DNA of 64,000 nucleotides from NCBI GenBank assembly GCA_963741565.1, contig CAVUIK010000002.1, positions 282,658 through 346,657 of the forward strand. The letters are read 5' to 3'. Below, one piece after another: positions 36,736 to 44,839 of the stretch. The stretch's first letter is position 1. Every line of letters begins with the position of its first letter. The notes below the pieces were generated by a model. The model was not told where the DNA came from, did no database searches, and saw nothing but the letters and a program-made list of their open reading frames with translations. The translations under genes and the position numbers were made by a program. The stretch comes from Ga0077555 sp963741565. Its GTDB lineage: Bacteria > Pseudomonadota > Alphaproteobacteria > Rhizobiales > Hyphomicrobiaceae.

Positions 36736-37623
36736 TCAGCCTTCGGCTCGCGCCGGTCCAAGCTCGAACTCTCGTTGCCAGGCTGGCGGGATATGGCCGA
36801 GCCGCTGCAGGACGGCTTCCGCCTGCGCCTTGTAGGCTATGCGCAGGTGTGCACGGATGGCGTCAGGCAAGGCCACCTCCTGGCTTCGATTGTAGCGCCG
36901 GCCAAGCTCGCTGAAATAACCGGCCTCGAACCGTACGCCGATGAACCGGCAGACGGTTTCGAGCGCGGCGAGGCGGTCCTTGTGCATATCCTCGTAAAAG
37001 AGAACGAGCGTCTGTTCCGGTCGAAAGGTTGCGGCCAAGTCATCGAGCGTCGTTGCATAATCGCCAAGTTCGCCGAATCGCGGCTCAGCCAGCATCTGCA
37101 CAATGGCTTCCATCGGCTGCCGGTTGGCATCGAGGCCGCGTGCGCGGCATTGGTGCAAGACCTGGCTCCACATGCGATCGACGGGATTTCGCATGATGAA
37201 GATGACCCGTGCTCCGGGCGCGAGGCGCTTGATATGGGCCAAGCCCTCGCGGCCAAGGATGGCGTACTCGGGCGTGATCTCGCCGGCGACAGTGCGCCCG
37301 TCGCGATGCCGGAAGAGCCGGACATACCACTCATCCCCGATCGGGTTCGTCATGTAGTCGCGGTACCAGGGCCATTGCCGCTTGTATTCTCGGAAGCGCG
37401 ACCACTGGGTCCACATGCGCTGGTGGTATTTTCGGTAGCGCGAGCGCCGCTTTCTGGAACCGAGATGCTCGGTTAGACCGTGGGCGTGGTCGAAGTAATG
37501 GATCTCTTTGACCGGCGTCACGAACACGTCCGGGTGGGTGGCGAGCATGCGCGCAAGCCACGTCGTCCCAGATTTCTGGGCGCCAATGCCGACAAAGTAG
37601 TTCTCGATCACCGGCGTCGTCAT
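36736..37623 (-). CDS. PAPS-dependent sulfotransferase domain protein
   Basis: 295 residues, ATG 37623 after GAGGG. The N-terminal PAPS-binding loop is FVGIGAQKSGTTWLARML and the 3'-phosphate motif is RVIFIMRNPVDRMWSQVLH. SRKRRSRYRKYHQRMW is a basic segment that may face the acceptor. Such proteins sulfate sugars, lipids or proteins; the acceptor is unknown. The donor PAPS is the product of CysNC encoded 6 kb upstream. Confidence 0.85.
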   Translation of the reverse strand: MTTPVIENYFVGIGAQKSGTTWLARMLATHPDVFVTPVKEIHYFDHAHGLTEHLGSRKRRSRYRKYHQRMWTQWSRFREYKRQWPWYRDYMTNPIGDEWYVRLFRHRDGRTVAGEITPEYAILGREGLAHIKRLAPGARVIFIMRNPVDRMWSQVLHQCRARGLDANRQPMEAIVQMLAEPRFGELGDYATTLDDLAATFRPEQTLVLFYEDMHKDRLAALETVCRFIGVRFEAGYFSELGRRYNRSQEVALPDAIRAHLRIAYKAQAEAVLQRLGHIPPAWQREFELGPARAEG

Positions 37624-37742
37624 GGTCCCTCACGGGCGATGGTCGCGAGTCATAATCGAGCCAGGGGCTTACTGGCAACGCGGCACAGCCGCGCTCGCCG
37701 GTGGGGCGGTTCGCCGCGCATCGCGGACATGAATGTCTCCGT

Positions 37743-38525
37743 TCAATAGCGGAATTGTTCGGACAAGATCCGCTCGTCGAGGCTATGGCCAGGGTCGAAC
37801 ATCATCAACAGCTCGATCTGGCGCGCCTCGGCCACGTCCACGCGAACGATGGAGCGGGTCTCAGCGCTGTCGGCAACCGCGCTCACGGGGCGTTTGTCGG
37901 CCTCGAGCACTTCGATGGAGATGTGGGCACTGTTCGGTAGCAGCGCGCCGCGCCAGCGCCGGGGCCGGAAGGCACTGATCGGGGTTAGCGCCAGCAGGGG
38001 CGCGTCGATCGGTAGGATCGGTCCGTTGGCCGACAGGTTATAGGCCGTAGATCCGGCGGGCGTTGCCACCAGGATGCCATCGCACACCAGTTCTTCAAGC
38101 CGGACCTTGCCGTCGATCGAGACTTTGAGCTTGGCGGCCTGATGTCGCTGGCGGAACAGGTAGACCTCGTTGATGGCCAAGGCCTCGTGACGGCTTCCTT
38201 TCGTGTCGACCGCGGTCATCGTGAGGGGATGAATGCGGCTCGTCTCGGCGCGCTCGAGCCGCTCGCGAAGGTTGGCGATCCCGAACTCGTTCATGAGGAA
38301 GCCGACGGACCCGCGGTTCATGCCGTAGATCGGCATCCCCGCGTGCATGAAACGATGGAGCGTTTGCAGCATCAAACCGTCGCCCCCGAGCGCAACGATG
38401 GCATCGGCGGACTTGGTGTCGGCGTTTCCGTAGGCTTGGGTCAGTTGGTCCAGGGCCTGGCGCGCCTCCGGGCTGTCGCTGGCTACGAACGCGATCTGCT
38501 CGAATTTCCGCTTGCGATTTGGCAT
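37743..38525 (-). CDS. nadK: NAD kinase
   Basis: 260 residues from ATG 38525. The GGDG motif (IVALGGDGLMLQTLH), the NE motif (EALAINEVYLFR) and the glycine-rich DGILVATPAGSTAYNLSANG identify the ATP-NAD kinase family, which makes NADP from NAD and ATP or polyphosphate. RGSVGFLMNEF is typical of the alphaproteobacterial form. It is divergent from cutA across only about 65 bp. Confidence 0.93.
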   Translation of the reverse strand: MPNRKRKFEQIAFVASDSPEARQALDQLTQAYGNADTKSADAIVALGGDGLMLQTLHRFMHAGMPIYGMNRGSVGFLMNEFGIANLRERLERAETSRIHPLTMTAVDTKGSRHEALAINEVYLFRQRHQAAKLKVSIDGKVRLEELVCDGILVATPAGSTAYNLSANGPILPIDAPLLALTPISAFRPRRWRGALLPNSAHISIEVLEADKRPVSAVADSAETRSIVRVDVAEARQIELLMMFDPGHSLDERILSEQFRY

Positions 38526-38591
38526 TCTGCTGGGGTCTCGGTCCGGTCTGGGGCCGGGTTCGACCCGGTGGAACGCGGAAGGCTCGCGCAA

Positions 38592-38927
38592 GTGGTGGCA
38601 AACGACAAGCCCGTTCTAATTTATTCGACATTTCCGTCGGTTGCTGATGCCGAGATGGTAGGGGCCGAACTGGTCGAGCGGGGGCTGGCGGCCTGCGTGA
38701 ACATTCTCCCGGGGATGACGTCGATCTACATCTGGCAAGGGCAGCGCCACCGGGACAGCGAGGCGGTGATGCTGGTGAAGACCCGCAAAGAGCTGTCTGA
38801 TCGGGTCATTGCGGCGGTGCGGGGTCTGCATCCCCACGCCAATCCGGCGCTCTTGGTAATCCCGATCGACGGTGGTTCGGCCGATTTTCTGGCGTGGATC
38901 ATGGCGAGTACCCAGCCGGCCAGCTGA
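38592..38927 (+). CDS. cutA: CutA1 divalent-ion tolerance protein
   Basis: About 111 residues starting at GTG 38592 (VVANDKPVLIYSTFPSVADA), preceded by GGAAGG. CVNILPGMTSIYIWQGQ and EAVMLVKTRKELSDRV are CutA1 signatures; the protein forms a trimer. Its physiological role remains unclear despite the name. A longer in-frame frame upstream overlaps the divergent nadK gene and is rejected. Confidence 0.88.
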   Translation: MVANDKPVLIYSTFPSVADAEMVGAELVERGLAACVNILPGMTSIYIWQGQRHRDSEAVMLVKTRKELSDRVIAAVRGLHPHANPALLVIPIDGGSADFLAWIMASTQPAS

Positions 38928-39135
38928 CCAAACTCAAGCGCGTTGGCTGCTGCGCCTTGGGATGTCCACCATTCCCGCCAACTGCGGGCAGCTTTGTCAA
39001 TCGTTCCCATAGGAGCGGTTTTGTCGGGGGCAGCGGATTGCCGGAAGCCGAGGCACGAAGTGACCGATAATGTGGCTTGCGCCGGCCGTCGAGGGGGTCT
39101 CTGATGGTGAAAACAAAAAACAGGGATGATCCGTC

Positions 39136-39789
39136 GTGCAGATTCAACTCAATGCGGTTTTTGCGCAGGCCTTGAGCCGCGCCGGCATCGTTCCAGTACT
39201 CACAATCAACTCCGCCAACGACGGCGTCGAAGTCGCGCGCGCCTTAACGCGGGGCGGCATCAAGCTGATTGAGATTACTCTGCGGACGTCGGCCGGTCTC
39301 GACGTGATCCGGCGTGTCAGGGCGGAGGTGCCAGCGGCCGTTGTCGGCGCCGGCACGGTCTTGACGCCGGAGCTGGCGGAGGAGGCCATCGCGGCCGGCG
39401 CTCGCTTTCTGGTGTCGCCGGGAATCACGCCCCGCTTGATCGAGGCAGCGCAGCACTGGTCGGTGCCGTTCCTGCCGGGGGCCGCAACTGCCAGTGAGGC
39501 GATGGCGCTGTCCGACCTTGGCTATCGGGTGTTGAAGTTTTTTCCGGCGGAACCGGCCGGCGGGGCGTCCTATTTGAAGGCGCTGGCTGCGCCGCTGCCA
39601 GGCGTCATGTTCTGCCCGACGGGGGGTGTCGATATCGACAACGCGCGGGACTACTTGTCGTTGCCGAACGTGGCGGCGATCGGTGGTTCGTGGCTCGCGC
39701 CGGAGAAAGTCATCAAGCGCGGCGATTGGCCGACGATTGCCGTGCTGGCCGAGCAGGCGGCGGGCCTCAGGCGCAACTCGGGAGACTGA
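39136..39789 (+). CDS. eda: KDPG/KHG aldolase
   Basis: 217 residues from GTG 39136. A class I aldolase cleaving 2-keto-3-deoxy-6-phosphogluconate to pyruvate and glyceraldehyde 3-phosphate. The catalytic glutamate is in IKLIEITLRT and the Schiff-base lysine in YRVLKFFPAEPAGG; GAGTVLTPE and CPTGGVDIDNARDYL are also typical. Its 3' end overlaps the convergent sugar kinase by 23 bp. Together they form the ketodeoxygluconate kinase-aldolase steps of the Entner-Doudoroff route. Confidence 0.93.
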   Translation: MQIQLNAVFAQALSRAGIVPVLTINSANDGVEVARALTRGGIKLIEITLRTSAGLDVIRRVRAEVPAAVVGAGTVLTPELAEEAIAAGARFLVSPGITPRLIEAAQHWSVPFLPGAATASEAMALSDLGYRVLKFFPAEPAGGASYLKALAAPLPGVMFCPTGGVDIDNARDYLSLPNVAAIGGSWLAPEKVIKRGDWPTIAVLAEQAAGLRRNSGD

Positions 39790-40714
39790 GGACGGCGCGC
39801 GTTGCGGTCAGAGGTGCGATGGCGCCACGGTGCTGGATAACGACGCCGGCCAGACGATGACCGGCGAGAGCCGCTTCGACGGGCGTGGTGCCGCGCAAGC
39901 GACTTGCGAGATAGGCGGCATTGAAGCTGTCGCCGGCTGCACTCGTGTCGACGGGTTTGACGTGAGCTGGAACCGCTACAGGCAACAGGGCGCCGTGTCG
40001 GTCCGCGCAAATCGCGCCGTCAGCGCCGAGTTTCACCACAATCTCGCGAACGCCGAACGATCGCAAGCGCGCGACGGTTTCATCCGGCTGACGGTCGCCC
40101 CAAAGCGCCGCCTCATCGTCGAACGTCGGCAGTGCAATATCGGCCAGGCGCCAGAAGCGCTCGAACGTCGCCCGTGCCTGCACGGGATCGCCGGGCCAGC
40201 CTCGCGAGCGATAATTGCTGTCCATGGCGACGGTGATCCCGTTGGCACGCGCAGGCATCAGTGCCGCGGCAAGGCGGTCGAGCCCATCCGGGCGGTAGAG
40301 AGAGAGCGTTATGCCGGAGAAATAGACCAGCCGGGCTCGAGCAATGGCGCTGGCGACCACATCGGCCTGAGGACCGTCAAACAATTCACGCGCCGGCGAT
40401 TGGCCGCGCCAGTAGTGGAACGAACGCTCGCCGTCCGGTGTTGTCTGGATCAGATAGAGGCCGGGCATCCGGCCAGGCGCAATCTGAATGAGTTCCGTCG
40501 AGATACCTTCTGCGCTGGCCAGATCCAGAATGCCGCGACTGTAGGGATCGTCGCCGAGTGCCGTAGCGTAGGTGACGGCCATGCCTGCCCGCGCCAGATA
40601 AACAGCAGCATTGAACGTGTCGCCGCCATAGCTCGCCCCGTAGCGCCCGTCGGGCTGGCGCGCGAGTTCCACCATGCATTCACCGATCGATACGATGCCA
40701 CTGCGCTCCGCCAC
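39767..40714 (-). CDS. kdgK: PfkB-family 2-keto-3-deoxygluconate kinase
   Basis: 315 residues from GTG 40714 with GGAG 7 nt upstream. Ribokinase fold: IVSIGECMVEL, YGGDTFNAAVYLARAG (substrate-binding glycines) and DTSAAGDSFNAAYLA (catalytic Asp and anion hole). These features and its pairing with eda support KDG kinase. It converges on eda with a 23-bp 3' overlap (39767-39789). Confidence 0.85.
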   Translation of the reverse strand: MAERSGIVSIGECMVELARQPDGRYGASYGGDTFNAAVYLARAGMAVTYATALGDDPYSRGILDLASAEGISTELIQIAPGRMPGLYLIQTTPDGERSFHYWRGQSPARELFDGPQADVVASAIARARLVYFSGITLSLYRPDGLDRLAAALMPARANGITVAMDSNYRSRGWPGDPVQARATFERFWRLADIALPTFDDEAALWGDRQPDETVARLRSFGVREIVVKLGADGAICADRHGALLPVAVPAHVKPVDTSAAGDSFNAAYLASRLRGTTPVEAALAGHRLAGVVIQHRGAIAPLTATRAVLSLPSCA

Positions 40715-40836
40715 GCATAGTCTCCTTCGGTCCCGGCTCTGATCACCATGGACCAGCCGGTTCCCAAGTCAACGATCTCCTGGCAAGGAGAAAGGGCGCG
40801 AGTGCCGCTTCGGGTACGAAAGCAGCAGGAGCGTAC

Positions 40837-42537
40837 TTATGGCGAGTTGCGCCCCAGATCGCCAAAGATCCGGGAGCGAAAGACGGCAATCGGGACGCGC
40901 CGCGTATCGAACGACGGCGAGAACGGCGACGCGCGGCTCACCACAACGCGGCCAACGTAATACTGCGGCGGTGGCACAAATCGCTGGACGAAGCGCGGTT
41001 CTGGTCGGCGCTCGATCCGCCGCAGCGGCGGCGGGGACGGCGCGCGCGGTCGTGCCGCGACGGTCGTCCGCTTCGATGCGGCGGTAGCGGGTTCTGTGCC
41101 GGGGTTGTCGCGCTCGGGATTGCGAGGCGCAGCTGCAACTTTGGTCTTGGGTTTCGTGGTTGCGACTTTCGGGGAATCTGAAGCTGCTTGGATCGGAGCG
41201 TTCGAGATGGCCTGTGTCGCGGCCAGCGCTGCCGCTTCCGGTGTCGCCTGCGAGGTTACCTTGGCGGTTTGGTTATCGGGCACAGCCAGGGCCGGAGCGG
41301 GGGCAACTGTTATTGGGGCTGGGGCGGGGCCTGCTGGTGGCGCCGGATTGAGGGTTGTGATGGCAGCAGGCGCCGACACTCCTGCCGCGAGGGCGGCCAG
41401 TCGGGCTTTCTCGGCGTCGGCCTTGGCTTTTTCGTCGGCGAGCTGCTTGCGCCGGGCATTTTCCGCCGCGAGGGCGGCCAGTCGGGCTTTCTCGGCGTCG
41501 GCCTTGGCTTTTTCGTCGGCGAGCTGCTTGCGCCGGGCATCTTCCGCCGCGAGGGCGGCCAGTCGGGCCTTCTCGGCGTCGGTCTTGGCTTTTTCGTCGG
41601 CGAACTGCTTGCGCCGGGCATCTTCCGCCGCGAGGGCGGCCAGTCGGGTCTTCTCGGCGTCGGCCTTGGCTTTTTCGTCGGCGAGCTGTTTGCGCCGCGC
41701 ATCTTCCGCCGCGAGGGCGGCCAGTCGGGTCTTCTCGGCATCGGCCTTGGCTTTTTCGTTGGCGAGTTGCTTGCGGCGGGCCTCGTCCGCTGCCGCGGCG
41801 GCAACACGGGCCTTCTCTGCCTCAAGTTCGGCACGGCGGCGCGATTCCAGCTCAGCGGCTGTCGGTGCCGTTTGGGCTGTCGCGATGCTTGCCGTCTCAT
41901 TTGGGGGGCGTTTGGACTTGGCAATGATGGCGCGCGGTTGGCAGGTTCCGTCGCTGGCCTCGACCAGGTTCCCCGTGCAGCCTTTGCCGCAAGCTTTCAC
42001 AGAATGCCCCTGCAACAGGGTCAGCAGGATGTAGTCGGGTTCTTCGATCGGCAGGGAGGCATTGATTCGGTCGATGAAGTTCTTCATGGCTTTGCGCGAG
42101 GCGGGAGACCAACTGCCATTCATCTCACCATCATAGCACCCGACCCGCTTGAGTTCGGCCTGAATGGACTTGGCAAGCTCCCGGCGGGCGTCGTCGTCCG
42201 TTGGCTTGGCCGTGGACGGTCTCGACGATGGGCCGGTGTTGATGGACCGTGGGGTCGATGGGCTGGCTTGGGCGACAATGGTAGTTTCCTCGCGCCGTGG
42301 CTCGGGCCCGCGCACTTGGGGCGGATTGGCGGCAGGGTCTGAAACTGCCGCAATTTGCGGCCGCTCGGCCTCGCTCCGGCCGCCACTGGGGCTGGCTTTG
42401 GATCCCTCGGCGGCGATACGGACAAGGTTGGCGAGCTTGTCCGTTGCCAGCTTCTCCCGATCCGATGGGAGCAGCCCATAGGCGATGCCAGCACCCATGG
42501 TCCCCAATAGCAGCAACGCGCCCAGTGCTTTCCGCAT
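40837..42537 (-). CDS. Membrane-anchored coiled-coil protein with peptidoglycan-binding-like domain
   Basis: 566 residues, ATG 42537 after GGAG. The N-terminal hydrophobic helix (ALGALLLLGTMGAGIAYGLL) is a signal or anchor. Residues about 115-205 resemble the small domain found at the C-terminus of alphaproteobacterial caspase-like proteins (AELKRVGCYDGEMNGSWSPA, DYILLTLLQGHSVKACGKGC). From about 230 to 385 there are five near-perfect 27-residue Lys/Ala/Glu repeats forming a long coiled coil. The tail is Ala/Pro-rich then basic with Tyr/Phe. An envelope structural role is inferred; the enzyme part is absent. Confidence 0.7.
   Translation of the reverse strand: MRKALGALLLLGTMGAGIAYGLLPSDREKLATDKLANLVRIAAEGSKASPSGGRSEAERPQIAAVSDPAANPPQVRGPEPRREETTIVAQASPSTPRSINTGPSSRPSTAKPTDDDARRELAKSIQAELKRVGCYDGEMNGSWSPASRKAMKNFIDRINASLPIEEPDYILLTLLQGHSVKACGKGCTGNLVEASDGTCQPRAIIAKSKRPPNETASIATAQTAPTAAELESRRRAELEAEKARVAAAAADEARRKQLANEKAKADAEKTRLAALAAEDARRKQLADEKAKADAEKTRLAALAAEDARRKQFADEKAKTDAEKARLAALAAEDARRKQLADEKAKADAEKARLAALAAENARRKQLADEKAKADAEKARLAALAAGVSAPAAITTLNPAPPAGPAPAPITVAPAPALAVPDNQTAKVTSQATPEAAALAATQAISNAPIQAASDSPKVATTKPKTKVAAAPRNPERDNPGTEPATAASKRTTVAARPRAPSPPPLRRIERRPEPRFVQRFVPPPQYYVGRVVVSRASPFSPSFDTRRVPIAVFRSRIFGDLGRNSP
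41389..41793. repeat. Five tandem 81-bp repeats inside a coding region
   Basis: GAGGGCGGCCAGTCGGG begins repeats at 41389, 41470, 41551, 41632 and 41713, an exact 81-bp period, with a degenerate sixth unit beyond 41793. In the minus-strand protein each unit encodes 27 residues of the type KAKADAEKARLAALAAEDAR plus RKQLADE. The small number of differences between units points to recent expansion. Confidence 0.9.
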
Positions 42538-43419
42538 AACTCAACTCCGCTACAGCTACTGTACCGATGGTCCGAACCCTGCTTCGAGACGAAGAATGGC
42601 GTCGCGACCCTGGTCCCCGCAGTGCCAGCTCAGCAGCATCGGAAGGCTGGAGCGGCATGTGCAATTCGTAATCCAATGTCTAAAGAGTATTGGCCGATCT
42701 TCAAGTAGGTGCGGGTAAAAAACACTTTCGTCGGCAAGCGATCTGCCGAAGCTGTCGTTGCACTCGGGTTGAGACATTTTCCTGACGACCCCATTTGCAG
42801 GGCAGTCGTAACTGGAGCACGCCACTCGGGCACGATCACGGTTGGCGGAAACCCAAGGTGGCTGGACGTCAGGAACAGGTTATGGCCTGCGAATAGACTA
42901 GATTTGGTGTCCGCTGCGCAACGGTGATCTATATCTCGTGCGTGAGTAGCGGAAAGTGGACGGCCTGTGCATAATTGTTTTGGGCAATTGTGGAGAAGTC
43001 TCTCGTGGGCCGTGCGGCCTGAAGGCCACAGGCGGGTGTGGCGCCCACGCTTATGCAACTGACATAGCACGACGAATCGCGTACCCAGCGCTTACTGGAG
43101 GACTTCGTACGCGTCTCGTGATCGTAGGCCCAAACTATGGACCAGTTGTGTGCAACTCGCGCCGAGCGGCGGTGGCGAATTGTGCATAAGTCGGACTCCA
43201 GGTTCCACGGCGCATAGCTCAGTAAGCGACACCAAGACCGTCCCGACCACTAGGCCTCAGGCCGAAGCGGAGCTCAACGGAGACAGTCGGACAGTGGCAC
43301 AGGGAAACCTGGGACCAGTCAGCAAGCTGGGCGGTGACACGACCCTCCAAAGTGCGCGAGTTCCCATGGCTGCAGTTGCTCGTATCAGCCATCCGCAAGA
43401 GGTTAGGGGGCCTCTACCG
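42538..43419. other. About 880 bp without a supported gene
   Basis: The GC content drops noticeably compared with both sides. I find no conserved frame, tRNA or transposase. Several related words (GTGCATAATTG near 42966, TTATGCAACTG near 43050, GTGTGCAACTC near 43149, GTGCATAAGTC near 43182) recur. The last part is in frame with the next gene and may contain its true start (ATG 43366 or GTG 43150). It may be an integration scar or regulatory region. Confidence 0.4.
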
Positions 43420-44661
43420 ATGAGACACGTTTTAGGTGTGCTAGGCGTTATCGCAGCAGGCGTGCTACTTGCCGTCTCTGCCGCGATGAACTGGCGCTTT
43501 GGGTTCAGTCTCGGCAAAACCGAGCTGGACGGGCAGATCTACGGTGCAGCTAGCGCTGCGGCCGACTGCTTCAAAGCGCTTGTGCCGTTCTTCTTCTTCG
43601 CCGCGATAAGAAACCGGATGTGGTCACAAGCCGTGGCCGCGTCGGTGGTTTGGGTCGTCGTGATGGCCTTCTCGTTGACGTCTGCGCTCGGCCATGCCGC
43701 GCTCAACCGTCTCGATACGTCGGGCCAGCGCGCGGTTCAGGCAGCATCGTACAAGGATCTTCGTAGCGAGCTCAAGCGAGCAGAAGATCAGATGAGCTGG
43801 ATTCCGCAACATCGTCCCGCGCTCTCAGTACAGAGCGAAGTCGATGGTCTGAAGAACCAGCGAGCCTGGACCTGGACGAAGGGTTGCACGGACGTCAATG
43901 GCAAGTCCAATCGGGACTACTGCCAGCAGTTCCACGCGCTCTCGGCTGAGCTCGCTTCGGCGCAGCAATCCGAGGTGCTCGGCAAGCGGATCACCGCTCT
44001 TAAGGGTGATGTCGTGAAATCCGATAGTAGTGGAACGGTGATGTCTGAGGCAGATCCTCAGGCGGCAGTTCTGACCAAATTGGCAGGCCTCGTCGGCTTT
44101 GTCATGAAGGTCGAGGACATGCAGACGGCACTGACGATCTTCATCGCACTGCTTCTCGAAGTTGGTTCTGGTTTCGGTATGTACGTTGCCTTCTCGACTT
44201 GGCGCCTTGCCGATCGTGAGGCTCCGTCAGCTCCGCAGATGATGCCGACGATGGCGACAGCGGTTGCCGCTGTAACGACGCCAGTTGCGGCGGCGATGCG
44301 GATCGGCCGACAGCCGGCAGCTGCCAGCGCGAACGACAACCGAAATGTTACGCCGGTCGTCCAGAAGCTGGTTGCTCCAGAGACAGACGTTGAACGCTTC
44401 TACAAGGAGAGGATCGAGACAACAGACGGTTCCAGCCTGACTGCAACAGCACTCTATGAAGACTACTGTGACTGGTGTGAAGTGCAGGAAAAGGAACCAC
44501 TGGCCTTACCAACCTTTGGGCGAGAGTTCGGCGAACTTGGAGTACAGAAAGCCAAGATAGCCGGACGGGTTCGATACATCGGTGTGGCACTCAGATCGGG
44601 ACAGACTTTGGAAGAAGACAAACGAATTCCAAGTCTGACCAATCAGACACTGGCAGCGTAG
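43420..44661 (+). CDS. Membrane protein with primase-type C-terminal domain, unrecognised
   Basis: About 413 residues from ATG 43420 (MRHVLGVLGVIAAGVLLAVS); ATG 43366 is an alternative. Three hydrophobic segments lie in the first 110 residues (including ALVPFFFFAAIRNR), then a soluble charged region with Cys (TKGCTDVNGKSNRDYCQQFH), and another membrane helix (TALTIFIALLLEVGSGFGMY). The C-terminal 80 residues (ALYEDYCDWCEVQEKEPLAL, FGREFGELGVQKAKIAGRVR) resemble the winged-helix tail of phage/plasmid P4-type primases. I know no characterised protein with this layout. It stands alone between an empty region and two terminators, suggesting acquired DNA. Confidence 0.55.
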   Translation: MRHVLGVLGVIAAGVLLAVSAAMNWRFGFSLGKTELDGQIYGAASAAADCFKALVPFFFFAAIRNRMWSQAVAASVVWVVVMAFSLTSALGHAALNRLDTSGQRAVQAASYKDLRSELKRAEDQMSWIPQHRPALSVQSEVDGLKNQRAWTWTKGCTDVNGKSNRDYCQQFHALSAELASAQQSEVLGKRITALKGDVVKSDSSGTVMSEADPQAAVLTKLAGLVGFVMKVEDMQTALTIFIALLLEVGSGFGMYVAFSTWRLADREAPSAPQMMPTMATAVAAVTTPVAAAMRIGRQPAAASANDNRNVTPVVQKLVAPETDVERFYKERIETTDGSSLTATALYEDYCDWCEVQEKEPLALPTFGREFGELGVQKAKIAGRVRYIGVALRSGQTLEEDKRIPSLTNQTLAA

Positions 44662-44675
44662 CTGCTACGACGGAG

Positions 44676-44702
44676 AAAGGGTCGCGAAAGCGGCCCTTTT
44701 TC
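44676..44702 (+). terminator. Terminator after the membrane protein gene
   Basis: AAAGGGTCGC and GCGGCCCTTT pair (one G-T) around GAAA and are followed by TTTCT, 15 bp after the stop codon. Confidence 0.75.
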
Positions 44703-44727
44703 TGTTTCAAGATACCGACACTCACAC

Positions 44728-44752
44728 AGCGGCCGCTACGGCCGCTTTTTTT
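44728..44752 (+). terminator. Second, stronger terminator
   Basis: AGCGGCCG and CGGCCGCT form a perfect 8-bp stem around CTA, followed by seven T residues. With 44676-44702 it insulates the aldehyde dehydrogenase gene from upstream transcription. Confidence 0.85.
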
Positions 44753-44839
44753 ATGTCTCGACGCCCATCTGGTCGAGTTCATTGACAGGGGTTCTGGTCC
44801 GTGGATGTTAGCAGCGAACGCTATTCAACGGAGCTCGGC

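Noticed and set aside
41389..41793. Possible CRISPR or satellite array
   Set aside because: The exact 81-bp period is in frame with a coiled-coil protein and has no spacers.
41096..42034. Long plus-strand frame (312 codons)
   Set aside because: Antisense shadow of the Ala/Lys-rich repeats in the minus-strand gene; composition only.
43192..43235. Possible tRNA remnant (GCGCATAGCTCAGTAAGC)
   Set aside because: Only a D-arm-like string; no acceptor stem, anticodon arm or T-arm can be folded.
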